From assembly GCF_000342045.1 (NCBI RefSeq), contig NZ_AONQ01000001.1, positions 124,001 to 188,000 of the forward strand: a stretch of DNA of 64,000 nt, in the 5' to 3' direction. Under the pieces are notes generated by a model. The model ran no database searches. It saw only the letters and a list, made by a program, of their open reading frames with translations, and had not been told where the DNA came from. The position numbers and the translations under genes were made by a program. The DNA is from Paramagnetospirillum caucaseum (GTDB lineage Bacteria > Pseudomonadota > Alphaproteobacteria > Rhodospirillales > Magnetospirillaceae). This document shows positions 49,755 through 59,790 of this stretch, piece after piece. The number at the start of each line of letters is the position of its first letter. Positions within the stretch are counted from its first letter, which is position 1.

Positions 49755-52534
49755 GCCCGCCTCCCCTTCTCACCGCTTCTCCCCTGCTCGTCCGGCCGCG
49801 CCTTGCGGATGGCGACGCGCGACAGGTCGGCGCCCGAACCGGTGGCGTCGGTCAGCTGCATGGTCATGGCGGTCAGGCGGTTCATGCTGGGCACGTCGAA
49901 ATCCTTGGCCACCGGGGTGGCCCAGTGGTCGAACTGGCTCATCATCAGGATGGTGTCGGGGCGGATGCCCTGGGACAGCACCACGCGGCCCGAGACGCTC
50001 TTGCCGATGGGCGAGGAGACGACGATGCGTTCGCCCTCCTTGACGCCGACCTTGCGGGCGGCTTCCGGGTTCATCACCACGCCGTCATGGCCCTTGACGT
50101 TGCCCGACACTTCCCGCATCAGCGGAATGTGCATGTTGGAGCCCCAGGCGTATTGCATGCTGCGCGCCGTCACCACCCAGAAGGGGAAGTCCTCGACCTT
50201 GCCGCCGTGCTCGACCACGCTCTGTTCCCAATAGCCGGGGAAGTCGTGCCAGTCCATCAGCGGCCGGTATTCGGTCAGCTGGTGATCCCACCAGGTGATG
50301 CCGGCTTCCTTGAGGCGGTTGCCCAGCTGGCGGCCGATGCGGGTCAGGCGTTCCTGGTAGGGCAACTCGTAGCGCAGGCCCTTGGCCTTCAGCGCCGGAG
50401 TCAGGAACCAGTTGGTTTCCGGGTACGGGATGGTGCGGAAACCATTCTGCTTCCACCAGTCGAGGCCCTGGGATTCGGCGCCGCCGGTCAGTTCCGCCGA
50501 GGCCGAGCGGCAAGACGCGTCCCACACCTCTTCCAGGGTCGGAGCCTTGTCCAGGGGGATGCTGAAGTCCCAGTTGGGGCCCTTCAGCGGTACGCCGTGG
50601 GAGCCGCGGTTGATGGCGTTGTTGTACTTTTCCAGCAGGCCGGTGCGTACCGCCAGATCGGTGGCGATGTCGGTGAAGTCGCGGGCCTCGCCCTGGGGCT
50701 TGACGCTGGGCTGGCGCAGTGCGAAGCCCTGGGTCTTCCAGTACTGCTCCTGGAACTTGGTGCCGCCGATGCGGATCAGCTGCATGCCTTCCAGGTCGGT
50801 GGCGTCGGGCAGCAGGATGTCGGCGAAGTGGTTGGTCTCGTCCCTGGTGTGGGCGAAGCACACCACGAAGGGCATGCGCGACACCACGCTGGCCACCCGG
50901 TCGGTATCCCAGAACGAGATCACCGGATTGGTGCGGTAGACCAGCAGGAATTCCGGGAAGGTGGCGCGCGGAATCTGGTCCTGCGGCTCGTCCAGGAACA
51001 TGTAGGAAAACTGGGTCGGCCCCAGCGCCGGGCTCCACGAGGAATTGCCCACCAGCGGCACCAGCATCTTGTAGGCGTTGCGGATGACCGGATTGGCCTT
51101 CCAGGTGTCGCGGTCGGTGGGGTTGAAGGGATATTCCATGAAGCCGTCGAGGCAACCCTCGAAGCTTTCCAGCCGGTTGGCGGCCGGACGGTTGATGCGG
51201 ATGGTGGTGCCGATGGTGCCGCCGGGAACCTCCAGCGCGCCGACCAGCACGGCCAGCATGGTGCGCGCCCAGCAGCACTCGGCGCCGCCCCAGCCGTTGT
51301 TGACCGTCTTGCCCAGCGTCACCGCCACCGGGCGGTAGGGCATCACCTGCCCGTCGATCTCGATGGTCTGGCCGACGCAGGCGTTGTCGAGGAACTCGTT
51401 GGCGATCTTGCGGATACGCGCTTCCGGCACGTCGCAGACCTTGGCGCCCCAGGCGGGGGTATACTCGCGGACATGCTCGACGAACTTGGTGAAGGCGGTG
51501 ACGCCTTCCACGTCGGCGTGTTCCCAGCGCTCGTCGTCGGCGCCGAGCGTCACCGCCTTGGCGACGGTGAAGCGGCCTTCCAGGGCCGGCACGGCGCCGG
51601 CGGTGTCGTGGGGCACGGCCTTGGCCGTCTTCTCATCCCACAGCAGCGGCTTGTTAGTCTCGGGATCGCGCAGGTACCAGCCATCGGGGCCGATCAGATA
51701 GGGGCTGGACGTGGTGTTCCTCAGGAACTCCAGGTCGAGGCGGTCGCGCGAAGCCTCATGGACCATCACGTTCAGCAGGGTCATCAGGAAGGCGGCGTCG
51801 GTCTTGGGCCGGATGGGCAGCCACTCGGCCGAGCAGGCGCCGGTCACCGACAGATGCGGCTCGACCTGGATGCGCTTGGCGCCGCGCCCCCGGGCCTCGG
51901 CATGGCGATAGACGCCGCAGACGCCGCCCGAGGCCTCGTGGTTGGCGCCGCAATTGATGATGTAATTGGTGCGCGGGGTGTCCGGCGTGATCACGTAGCC
52001 GCGATGCCAGAACTCGCCGTACAGGTGCTCGGAGTGATAGCACTTGACGCCCTGGCCCGAGCCGAAGCCGAAATCGATGGGGCCCCAGGCCGAGAGAAAC
52101 GCGGTGAGCGAGCCCATGTACTGGGTGGGCGTGCCGGCGCCGCCGAACGAGGCGGCGACCTTGGGATAGCCGTTCCCATCCACCAGCCCTTCGGCGCGGA
52201 TGGTGTTCAGCCTCTCGGCGATGGTGCTCATCGCCTCGTCCCACGAGATGGGGACGAAGCCGGGGTCCTGGTCCTTCCCCTTCTTGGGGTTGGTCCGCTT
52301 CATGGGAGTGAGGATGCGGTGCGGCGTGTAGGACTTCTGGATCAGTCCGAACGCCTTGACGCAAACCTTGCCCTCGGCCGGGTGGGTATCGGCCGCCTTG
52401 AAATTGGGCTCGATCTCGGTGGCCACGCCGTCGACCACCTTCACGGTCATCAGGTCCGGCCCCGCCACACACTGGTAGCAGTACGTCTGAACCTTCTCGA
52501 CCTTCCCCCCACCCCCGGCCGGGGCGGCGCTCAT
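49751..52534 (-). CDS. padB: molybdopterin subunit of phenylacetyl-CoA:acceptor oxidoreductase
   Basis: A 927-residue molybdopterin oxidoreductase. A Cys-containing motif near the N-terminus (TYCYQCVAGPDLM) and the cofactor-binding region to the C-terminus (VTARSMQYAWGSNMH) are typical of the DMSO reductase family. Within a padBCD gene order beside a phenylacetate-CoA ligase, the reaction is alpha-oxidation of phenylacetyl-CoA to phenylglyoxylate with a membrane quinone as acceptor. The start, MSAAPAGGGGKVEKV, overlaps the stop of the thioesterase gene (52531). No Tat signal is evident, as in known PadB, which suggests a cytoplasmic-side location. Confidence 0.85.
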   Translation of the reverse strand: MSAAPAGGGGKVEKVQTYCYQCVAGPDLMTVKVVDGVATEIEPNFKAADTHPAEGKVCVKAFGLIQKSYTPHRILTPMKRTNPKKGKDQDPGFVPISWDEAMSTIAERLNTIRAEGLVDGNGYPKVAASFGGAGTPTQYMGSLTAFLSAWGPIDFGFGSGQGVKCYHSEHLYGEFWHRGYVITPDTPRTNYIINCGANHEASGGVCGVYRHAEARGRGAKRIQVEPHLSVTGACSAEWLPIRPKTDAAFLMTLLNVMVHEASRDRLDLEFLRNTTSSPYLIGPDGWYLRDPETNKPLLWDEKTAKAVPHDTAGAVPALEGRFTVAKAVTLGADDERWEHADVEGVTAFTKFVEHVREYTPAWGAKVCDVPEARIRKIANEFLDNACVGQTIEIDGQVMPYRPVAVTLGKTVNNGWGGAECCWARTMLAVLVGALEVPGGTIGTTIRINRPAANRLESFEGCLDGFMEYPFNPTDRDTWKANPVIRNAYKMLVPLVGNSSWSPALGPTQFSYMFLDEPQDQIPRATFPEFLLVYRTNPVISFWDTDRVASVVSRMPFVVCFAHTRDETNHFADILLPDATDLEGMQLIRIGGTKFQEQYWKTQGFALRQPSVKPQGEARDFTDIATDLAVRTGLLEKYNNAINRGSHGVPLKGPNWDFSIPLDKAPTLEEVWDASCRSASAELTGGAESQGLDWWKQNGFRTIPYPETNWFLTPALKAKGLRYELPYQERLTRIGRQLGNRLKEAGITWWDHQLTEYRPLMDWHDFPGYWEQSVVEHGGKVEDFPFWVVTARSMQYAWGSNMHIPLMREVSGNVKGHDGVVMNPEAARKVGVKEGERIVVSSPIGKSVSGRVVLSQGIRPDTILMMSQFDHWATPVAKDFDVPSMNRLTAMTMQLTDATGSGADLSRVAIRKARPDEQGRSGEKGRRA

Positions 52535-52941
52535 GACGCGCTCTTGGCCTTCTCGGCCTTGGCCAGCAGGCGGGCCTTGGTCTGTTCCACACCGACCACG
52601 AAACGCTTGTGCACGCCCTTGCCGATATTGTCGAGCGAGTCCTTGGCGGTGAACGAGAAGGTCACGCCCGGACCCTTGACCTCTTCGACGGTGACGGTGA
52701 TCTCGACCCACTGGCCCAGCAGGGTGGGGGCCAGGTGATCGACCTCGACCCGGGTGCCCACCGAATCCTCGCCGGCATCGGAATGCTCCAGCAGCAGGTC
52801 GCGGGCGGTGACCTCCATGTCGTAGATCAGCGCGGGGGTGTTGTAGACCCGCGCCTCGTCGCCCATGAAGCCGATGGTGCGGCCCTTGTCGACCTCGTAG
52901 CGGCGGGTGGCGGTCAGACCGGCGACCAGCGTGCTCTTCAT
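52531..52941 (-). CDS. FlK-like thioesterase
   Basis: A 136-residue hotdog-fold thioesterase-like protein. It has the FlK pattern: Thr in NTPALIYDME with Glu eight residues on (about 42 and 48), and His in VDHLAPTLLGQ (about 75). FlK hydrolyses fluoroacetyl-CoA. In this context, a phenylglyoxylyl-CoA or phenylacetyl-CoA hydrolase role is more likely. The ATG at 52941 follows GGGAGGG. Its stop overlaps the padB start, so it heads the pad operon. Confidence 0.85.
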   Translation of the reverse strand: MKSTLVAGLTATRRYEVDKGRTIGFMGDEARVYNTPALIYDMEVTARDLLLEHSDAGEDSVGTRVEVDHLAPTLLGQWVEITVTVEEVKGPGVTFSFTAKDSLDNIGKGVHKRFVVGVEQTKARLLAKAEKAKSAS

Positions 52942-53324
52942 AAGGAAACCCTCCCGGATGAGTGACGGGGCCGCCTGTTTCGGCACCCCTTGGTTTCCTC
53001 CGTTATATTACATCTATGACCTTTGTGTCAAAAGTTTTGTATCAGATGACTCCCCGGGCGGCAGCGCCGCGGCGCGGCAATACCCCGGAAATAACCATAA
53101 AACCCTTATCCACCCGCCCCTCCGCCGAAGCCGGTCTTGATGCATCGCACAATAAGTTCGGATAAACTTGAATCGGGAACGGATCATTTCCCGCCTGACC
53201 GCGTTCAGTCACGGGCAACTGGCCGCCACAAGCCCTTTGCTTCGGCGGGAATGCTTTTATGTATTTCGGTACTGGTTTGCTTGTTTATGCAAAGGCAACA
53301 ACCGCCGATAAAAGCGGAGCGCCC
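52942..53324. other. intergenic region upstream of the pad operon
   Basis: About 380 bases with no convincing gene. It should hold the promoter of the pad operon (minus strand) and sits downstream of the gene at 53325. The middle is AT-richer. I could not identify an operator by eye. Confidence 0.4.
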
Positions 53325-54155
53325 TCAGGAAATGGACTTCAGCCCCATGACGATCTTGTCGAGGCCGCGGAAGGCGGCGGCCAGTTCCACATGGGCTTCG
53401 CGCATGGTGCCGGCGTCGGGACAGGGATGGCCGCCGATGCGGTTGGCCTGCAGCATGCGCAGGCCGGCGGCGAAGGACTGGCCCTTGATGAAATTGCCCA
53501 CGTGGTGGACGGCGGCGTAATGCACCGCCAGATGGCCGGCCAGGCGTTCGGGCAGCAGGTAGAGCGAGGCCTGCACCGCCCGCCAGCCGTAATCCAGGTC
53601 GGCCAGGGCGACCACCGCCGAGACGAAGGACACGCCGGCCTCGGCGTTGGGCGGCACCGGCACCGCCTCGAAGGCCTGGATGCGGGCTTCCAGTTCGATG
53701 ACCAGGGTGGCGGCGGCGGATTTGCGGCGGCCGGCCTCGTCGCGGCGGCGGCCGGCGGCGGCGGCGGCGATTCCCACCAGACCGGCGACCAGGGCGCCGA
53801 CGGCGATCATCAGCGCCGCCACGCCGCCCTGGACCAGCAGGGGCAGCAGGCCGGGCTCGGACGACGGCGGCGGCGGCGGCGGGACGGGCATGGGAGGCGG
53901 CGACGCCATGGCCGGAGCGGCCGGCACCGGGGCGGCGACCGGCGGCGGAGGAGGAGCGGCGACGGCGGGGGCCGCGACGGGAGCCGCCGGGCTCTCGGCG
54001 GCGGGCAGCGGCCGCACCGCCTGGAAGCCGGGAGTTTCCTCGGCCGGAGGCAGCGGCTGGACCAGGGGTGCCGGAGCCGGTCCCTCGTCGGCGGCCAGGA
54101 CCGGCGCGGCGCAGGCGAGGGAAAGGACGAAAGCGGCAACGGCCATTTTCAACAT
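53325..54155 (-). CDS. exported Pro/Ala-rich membrane protein
   Basis: A 276-residue protein. A signal peptide (MLKMAVAAFVLSLACAAPVLAA) is followed by a long Pro/Ala-rich segment (about 28-105), a transmembrane helix (about 108-133), and a soluble domain from about 140 (ALADLDYGWRAVQASLYLL and HYAAVHHVGNFIKGQSFAAG). No known family is recognised. The soluble domain is on the cytoplasmic side if the signal is cleaved. It is divergent from the Pat-like gene at 54290. Confidence 0.65.
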   Translation of the reverse strand: MLKMAVAAFVLSLACAAPVLAADEGPAPAPLVQPLPPAEETPGFQAVRPLPAAESPAAPVAAPAVAAPPPPPVAAPVPAAPAMASPPPMPVPPPPPPSSEPGLLPLLVQGGVAALMIAVGALVAGLVGIAAAAAGRRRDEAGRRKSAAATLVIELEARIQAFEAVPVPPNAEAGVSFVSAVVALADLDYGWRAVQASLYLLPERLAGHLAVHYAAVHHVGNFIKGQSFAAGLRMLQANRIGGHPCPDAGTMREAHVELAAAFRGLDKIVMGLKSIS

Positions 54156-54289
54156 CTGGACACAATCCCGAATCTACGGAGAACCCCTTAAGCGGCGCAC
54201 CATAGACCAAGCCCGCCCCGCCGGGAAGATGGCTAAAAATCCCCACTTCCCGCTTGCATTTTCCGCGTTGCGGCAGAAACTCGGCTGTC

Positions 54290-56944
54290 ATGAGCATTCA
54301 CAACCTTTCCTTCCTGTTCGAGCCCACCTCGGTGGCGGTGATCGGGGCTTCGGACCGGCCGCGCTCGGCGGGCGCCGTGGTCATGCGCAACCTGCTGGCC
54401 GCCGGCTTCGCCGGCCCCATCATGCCGGTCCATCCCCGCCACCGCGCCATCGCCGGCGTGCTGGCCTACCGCGACGTGGATTCCATGCCGCTGACCCCCG
54501 ACCTGGCGGTGCTGTGCACCCCGGGCGAGACGGTGCCGAAACTGCTCGACGATCTGGGACGGCGGGGGACCAAGGCCGCCATCGTCATCGCCGGCGACGT
54601 GGACAAGGATGCCATGCTGGCCGCCGCCCGCCCCTGGTCCCTGCGCATCCTGGGGGCCGGGGCACTGGGCGTGCTGGTGCCGCGCATCCGCCTGGACGCC
54701 AGCTTCTCCCACGTCCCCGCGCTTCCGGGCAAGGTGGCCTTCGTCTCGCAGTCGGGGGCGCTGTCCACCGCCGTGCTCGACTGGGCCAGGCCGCGCGGCA
54801 TCGGATTCTCCCACTTCATCAGCCTGGGCGACGCCCACGACATCGATTTCGCCGACGTCATGGACTACCTGGCCAACGACGACCAGACGCGGGCCATCCT
54901 GCTCTACATCGAATCCATCGGGGCCAGGCGCAACTTCATCCCCGCCGCCCGCGCCGCCGCCCGCAACAAACCGGTGCTGCTGGTCCGCGCCGTGCCCGAG
55001 GCCGAGGACCATCCCATCGGCCCCTTCCTGGCCGAATCCCTGGCCCGGCCCGAGGACGCCTTCGACGCCGCCATCCGCCGGGCCGGCGCCCTGCGGGTGC
55101 ACGACATCGACGAACTGTTCGGCGCGGTGGAGACCCTGGCGCGGGCCAAGCCCATGAAGGGCGCCCGCCTCGCCGTGCTGTCCAACGGCGGCGGCACCGC
55201 CATGATGGCCCTGGCCGAGATGGGCGGCCCCGGCGGCGGCCAGATGGCGCAACTGTCGGACGAGACGCTGCGCAAGCTCACCGCCCTGATGCCGCGCGGC
55301 TGGAAGGCGGCCAATCCGGTGGATTTGGGTGTCGACGCCCCCGGCAAGCGCTATGCCGACATGCTGCGCGTGCTGATCGAGGCCGAGGAGGTGGACGCCA
55401 CCCTGGTGGTCCACGCCCCCAACGCCATGGCCGACGGAATCGAGGCCGCCCAGGCGGTGATCGACGTGCAGAAGCGCCACGGCGGCGCGGTGCTGACCTC
55501 GTGGGTGGGCGAGGAGGCCGCCGCCCCGGCCCGCAAGCTGTTCGCGGAAGCCGCGCTGCCCACCTACGACACCCCCGGCCGCGCCGTCCGCGCCTTCCGC
55601 CATCTGGTCAACTATCAGCGCAACCAGGACATGCTGATGGAGACGCCGCCCTCGCAACTGGGCGGTTTCGCCGCCGCCAAGGGCACGGCGCGCCTGATCG
55701 TGGCGCGCGGCCTCGCCGAAGCGGGCGGCAACCTGTCCGAGCCCGACGCCAAGGCCCTGCTGTCGGCCTACGGCATCCAGACCCAGGACACCCGCCTCGC
55801 CCCCGACGTGGACGGCGCGGTGGCCGCCGCCGAGGCGGTGGGCTACCCGGTAGCGCTGACCATCGCCTCGCCCGACGTGGCCCGCAAGTGGGACGTGGGC
55901 GGCGTGGCGCTCAACCTGGAAGATGCCGCCGCAGTGCGCTCGGCGGCCGAAGGCATCCTGCGCCGCGTCGAGGAAAGCCGGCCGGAAATCCGCATCGAGG
56001 GTTTCACCATCCAGCGCATGGCCTTCCGCCCCAACGCCCGGCAGCTGATCGTCGGCGTGGCCTGCGACCCGCTGTTCGGCCCCATGCTGGTGTTCGGCGA
56101 GGGCGGACGGGCGGTGGAGGTGATCCGCGACCACACCGTCGGCCTGCCCCCGGTCAACCTGCCCCTGGCGCGCGGCATGATCGGGCGGACCAGGGTGTCG
56201 CGGCTGCTCCAGGCCCACGGGCGGCGTCCCGCCGTCGATCTCGACGCGGTGGCCGAGGTGCTGGTCCGCGTGTCGCGCATGCTGGCCGACAATCCCGAGG
56301 TGGTGGCCTGCGACATCAACCCGCTGTTCGCCGACGAGCACGGCGCCCTGGCGGTGGACGCCCGCATCCGGGTGGCCCCGTGGGAGGACACCGATCTCCG
56401 GCATTTCTCCATCCTGCCCTATCCCGCCGAACTGGAGGAGACGGCCCGCCTGCACGACGGCTCGGGCGTCACGCTGCGCCCCATCCGGCCCGAGGACCTG
56501 CCCGCCCATGCCGAACTGATGGCCCGCATGACGCCGCAGGATCTGCGGCTGCGCTTCTTCGGCCAGGTGCGGCAGATTCACCACCACCAGATGGCCCGCC
56601 TCACCCAGATCGACTACGAGCGCGAGATGGCCTTCATCGCCGCCAGGAGCAACAAGGACGGCCAGCCCGAGACCCTGGGCGTGGTGCGCACCATCACCGA
56701 TCCCGACAACCGGCGGGCCGAGCTGGCGGTGCTGGTGCGCTCCGACATGAAGGGCACCGGGCTGGGCTCCATGCTGATGGACAAGATCGTCCGCTATCAG
56801 CGTATCCGGGGCACCGCCGCCATCTACGCCCAGATCATGATCGAGAACGACGCCATGATCCGCCTCGCCGCCAAGGCCGGCTTCAGGAAGCAGCGCTCGG
56901 ACGACGACCCCGACGTGGTCGAGATGGTGCTGGAACTGGAGTAG
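54290..56944 (+). CDS. protein lysine acetyltransferase, Pat-like (acetate-CoA-ligase-like plus GNAT)
   Basis: An 884-residue fusion. The N-terminal part (about 1-690) is like ADP-forming acetyl-CoA synthetase, with FEPTSVAVIGASDRPRSAGA, FVSQSGALSTAVLDWA and an ATP-grasp-like region (about 490-690). The C-terminal 180 residues form a GNAT acetyltransferase (VTLRPIRPEDL, LVRSDMKGTGLGSMLM with the acetyl-CoA loop). This is the architecture of Pat/PatZ, which acetylates lysines of acyl-CoA synthetases and other proteins. It could regulate the phenylacetate-CoA ligases nearby, but this is a guess from neighbourhood. Confidence 0.9.
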   Translation: MSIHNLSFLFEPTSVAVIGASDRPRSAGAVVMRNLLAAGFAGPIMPVHPRHRAIAGVLAYRDVDSMPLTPDLAVLCTPGETVPKLLDDLGRRGTKAAIVIAGDVDKDAMLAAARPWSLRILGAGALGVLVPRIRLDASFSHVPALPGKVAFVSQSGALSTAVLDWARPRGIGFSHFISLGDAHDIDFADVMDYLANDDQTRAILLYIESIGARRNFIPAARAAARNKPVLLVRAVPEAEDHPIGPFLAESLARPEDAFDAAIRRAGALRVHDIDELFGAVETLARAKPMKGARLAVLSNGGGTAMMALAEMGGPGGGQMAQLSDETLRKLTALMPRGWKAANPVDLGVDAPGKRYADMLRVLIEAEEVDATLVVHAPNAMADGIEAAQAVIDVQKRHGGAVLTSWVGEEAAAPARKLFAEAALPTYDTPGRAVRAFRHLVNYQRNQDMLMETPPSQLGGFAAAKGTARLIVARGLAEAGGNLSEPDAKALLSAYGIQTQDTRLAPDVDGAVAAAEAVGYPVALTIASPDVARKWDVGGVALNLEDAAAVRSAAEGILRRVEESRPEIRIEGFTIQRMAFRPNARQLIVGVACDPLFGPMLVFGEGGRAVEVIRDHTVGLPPVNLPLARGMIGRTRVSRLLQAHGRRPAVDLDAVAEVLVRVSRMLADNPEVVACDINPLFADEHGALAVDARIRVAPWEDTDLRHFSILPYPAELEETARLHDGSGVTLRPIRPEDLPAHAELMARMTPQDLRLRFFGQVRQIHHHQMARLTQIDYEREMAFIAARSNKDGQPETLGVVRTITDPDNRRAELAVLVRSDMKGTGLGSMLMDKIVRYQRIRGTAAIYAQIMIENDAMIRLAAKAGFRKQRSDDDPDVVEMVLELE

Positions 56945-56951
56945 CGGGACG

Positions 56952-58379
56952 CTACGGGGCGCGGGCGTCCCGCCCGCCGTCTTCCGCCGCCAGCGCCTCG
57001 TTCTCGGCGCGGATGGCCAGACGCCGCTGGCCGGCGAAGCGCTGGTCGAGGCGCACCGCCCCCACCACGGCGGTGAACAGGGCCAGCCACACCACCCGGT
57101 TCTGGTAGCGGTCGTGGGGATTGGACAGGGCGCCGCAGACGATGGCGTTGCCCACCAGCCCGGCCACCACGATAATCGCCAGCCCGGTGGTGGTGCGGTC
57201 GCGCCGCCGCCATGCCACCGCCAACAGCACCAGGGTCACCACCTCCGCCGCCTGGTTGATGGGAATCTGGAAGGCGTTGATGTTGTGGAAATCGATGGCC
57301 GGGCGCCGCTGCTGCCGGGCGAAGCGGAACTGCTTGAACTCGTCGGGATAGCGCCGCAACTGGGTCTTGACGAAGTGCCAGGTCATGGGCACCAGGTCCT
57401 CGCCGCTCTCGATCAGGTCCAGTTGCTCCCAGGTGTTGACCAGCCCCGATTTCAGCACCTCGGCCGGAAACAGCCGCATGGCCCCCGCGACGATCCGCCC
57501 CGACTCGTCGTGCAGGGCGGTCCAGCCGCCCAGTTCGTCGAAGGGAGAATCGCCCCACAGGAATTCGTCGGCGGTGCGCGGCAATTCGTCCTTGTGGTCG
57601 CACATGTCCAGTTCGGCGCCCTGGGGGCAGACCTCGTCGAGATACTTCTTCGCCAGGCCCATCTGGACGAACAGCGCCAGTTGCAGCACCTGCCCCGATT
57701 CGGAAAAGATGAAACGCCCCATGGCGACGTAATGGGTGACCGGCACCAGCAGGATGCCGCCGGTCAGCGCCACCACCGGCCCCAGCATGCGGGGCCGCGG
57801 CATGCGCCGCAGGAAGCGCGAACCCAGCCAGACCACCGCCAGAACCAGCAGCATCCCGGCCGCCACCGCCACATGGCTCATGTGGACGCAGACGGAGACG
57901 GCGGTGATCACCACCAGGGCGAAACGGCGCCAGGGCCGCAGCCCCTCGCCGAAGGCCAGGGCCGCCACCCCCAGGATGGCGGTGCCGGCGAAGACGTCGG
58001 CCAGGACCTGCGACGACACCCAGGGCAGGCCGGTGAACAGGGCGAGCGCCAGCCCGACCCCCAGGAACACCATGTGGCGCCAGCGGCCGATGAAGCCCAT
58101 CACCGCCTCGTGCAGCACCCAGGTGGTCAGGATGGCGTGCAGCAGCGGCATGGCCCACAAGGTGTCGAAGGCCCGCGCCACGGTGCATAGCACCCCGTAG
58201 GTCATGATGCGCCAGATGATCGGCTGGAAGGAAAACGCCATCTCGACGTAATCCTCGCTGTCGAAGTAGATCAGCGGATAGCCATTCCACAAGGCGGGCG
58301 CCATCAGCAGGGCCACCACCAGCACGAAGGTCAGGGCGTGGTAGCCCAACTTCCAGCCGGTGAGCGGCACCCTGCTCAT
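56952..58379 (-). CDS. polytopic membrane protein (unknown)
   Basis: A 475-residue membrane protein with about ten hydrophobic helices and a large loop (about 235-370). The first helices (WKLGYHALTFVLVVALLMAPALWNG) are followed by PLIYFDSEDYVE, the kind of Asp-containing loop found in GT-C glycosyltransferases, so it may be such an enzyme. This is only a layout match. The start, 58379 (MSRVPLTGWKLG), lies five bases after the cysS stop, so it is cotranscribed with cysS. Confidence 0.75.
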   Translation of the reverse strand: MSRVPLTGWKLGYHALTFVLVVALLMAPALWNGYPLIYFDSEDYVEMAFSFQPIIWRIMTYGVLCTVARAFDTLWAMPLLHAILTTWVLHEAVMGFIGRWRHMVFLGVGLALALFTGLPWVSSQVLADVFAGTAILGVAALAFGEGLRPWRRFALVVITAVSVCVHMSHVAVAAGMLLVLAVVWLGSRFLRRMPRPRMLGPVVALTGGILLVPVTHYVAMGRFIFSESGQVLQLALFVQMGLAKKYLDEVCPQGAELDMCDHKDELPRTADEFLWGDSPFDELGGWTALHDESGRIVAGAMRLFPAEVLKSGLVNTWEQLDLIESGEDLVPMTWHFVKTQLRRYPDEFKQFRFARQQRRPAIDFHNINAFQIPINQAAEVVTLVLLAVAWRRRDRTTTGLAIIVVAGLVGNAIVCGALSNPHDRYQNRVVWLALFTAVVGAVRLDQRFAGQRRLAIRAENEALAAEDGGRDARAP

Positions 58380-58384
58380 TGCGT

Positions 58385-59776
58385 TCAGGCCCGCTTCCAG
58401 GTGGTGCCGCCGGCTCCGTCCTCGAGCACCACGCCCCTGGCCGCCAGATCCTGGCGGATGCGGTCGGCCTCGGCGAAGTTCCGGGCCTTGCGGGCCTCGA
58501 CGCGGGCGACGATGGCCGCCTCGATCTCGGCATCCGAGGGGCCGTCGGCGGTGCCGCCCCCCTTGAACCACGCCTCGGGCTCCTGGTAGAGCAGGCCGAG
58601 CAGATGGCCCGAGGCCAGCAGGGCGCCCTTCCGGCGCGCCTTGTCCTCCAGGCCGGTGGCCTTGTTCAGCGCCCCGGCCAGTTCGTGCAGATGGCTGATG
58701 GCCAGCGGCGTGTTGAGGTCGTCCTCCAGCGCCGCCAGCACCTCCAGCGGCACCGCCTCGTAGCCGTTGGCGTCGATATCGGCCACCCCGCGCAGGGCGG
58801 TGTACAGGCGGTCCAGGGTCGTCTTGGCCTGGCGGAGCCCCTCGGCCGTCCAGTCGAAGGGCTGATGGTAATGGGTGGCCAGCATGGCGAGGCGGATGGC
58901 CTCGCCCCCCTGCACCGGATTGGCGGCCTGATCCAGCAGGTCGCGCACGGTGAAGAAGTTGCCCAACGACTTGGACATCTTCTCGCCCTCGACCATCAGC
59001 CAGCCGTTGTGCAGCCAGAAGCGGGCGAAGGGCTTGCCGTTGGCGCAGGTGCTCTGCGCGATCTCGTTCTCGTGGTGGGGAAAGACCAGATCCTGGCCGC
59101 CGCCATGGATGTCGAAGGTCTCGCCCAGGTGCTGCAGGCTCATGGCCGAGCATTCGATATGCCAGCCCGGCCGCCCGCGCCCCCAGGGGGATTCCCAGCC
59201 GGGCAGGTCGTCGGACGACGGCTTCCACAGCACGAAGTCGCCGGCATCCTTCTTGTAGGGGGCCACCTCGACCCGGGCTCCGGCGATCATCTCGTCGGAG
59301 GAGCGGCGGGAAAGCGCGCCGTAATCGGCCATGGCCCCCACCGCGAACAGCACGTGGCCCTCGGCGGCATAGGCGTAGCCCTTGGCGATCAGCCGCTCGA
59401 TCATGGCGATCATCTGGGCGATATGGGCGGTGGCGCGCGGCTCCACGTCGGGCATCAGGCAGTTCAGCGCCCCGATGTCCTCGTGGAACATGGCGGTGGT
59501 GCGCTCGGTGATGGCCGAGATGGGCTCGCCGCTCTCCTTGGCCCTGGCGTTGATCTTGTCGTCGACGTCGGTGATGTTGCGCACGTAGCGCACCGACGGA
59601 TACAGCGTCTTCAGGAGGCGGTAGAGCACGTCGAAGACGATCACCGGCCTCGCGTTGCCGATATGGGCGCGGTCATAGACGGTGGGGCCGCAGACATACA
59701 TGCCCACATGGCCGGGAACCAGCGGCTCGAACACGTCCTTGGTGCGGGTCAGGGTGTTGTAGAGAACCAGCGGCAC
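58385..59776 (-). CDS. cysS: cysteinyl-tRNA synthetase
   Basis: A 463-residue class-I aminoacyl-tRNA synthetase. The HIGH-type motif reads HIGNA ([15 protein letters not shown], about residue 31), the KMSKS motif is GEKMSKSLG (about 268). The zinc-binding Cys and His residues ([16 protein letters not shown]) are present. The length is usual. It follows gltX by 14 bases in a nadE-gltX-cysS order. Confidence 0.97.
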   Translation of the reverse strand: MPLVLYNTLTRTKDVFEPLVPGHVGMYVCGPTVYDRAHIGNARPVIVFDVLYRLLKTLYPSVRYVRNITDVDDKINARAKESGEPISAITERTTAMFHEDIGALNCLMPDVEPRATAHIAQMIAMIERLIAKGYAYAAEGHVLFAVGAMADYGALSRRSSDEMIAGARVEVAPYKKDAGDFVLWKPSSDDLPGWESPWGRGRPGWHIECSAMSLQHLGETFDIHGGGQDLVFPHHENEIAQSTCANGKPFARFWLHNGWLMVEGEKMSKSLGNFFTVRDLLDQAANPVQGGEAIRLAMLATHYHQPFDWTAEGLRQAKTTLDRLYTALRGVADIDANGYEAVPLEVLAALEDDLNTPLAISHLHELAGALNKATGLEDKARRKGALLASGHLLGLLYQEPEAWFKGGGTADGPSDAEIEAAIVARVEARKARNFAEADRIRQDLAARGVVLEDGAGGTTWKRA

Positions 59777-59790
59777 GGATATGTCTCCCC

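Noticed and set aside
53647-57108. Long plus-strand frame over the Pat-like gene
   Set aside because: It is the shifted frame of the acetyltransferase gene at 54290. The composition is typical of a shadow frame, with Arg, Gly and Pro runs and no domain.
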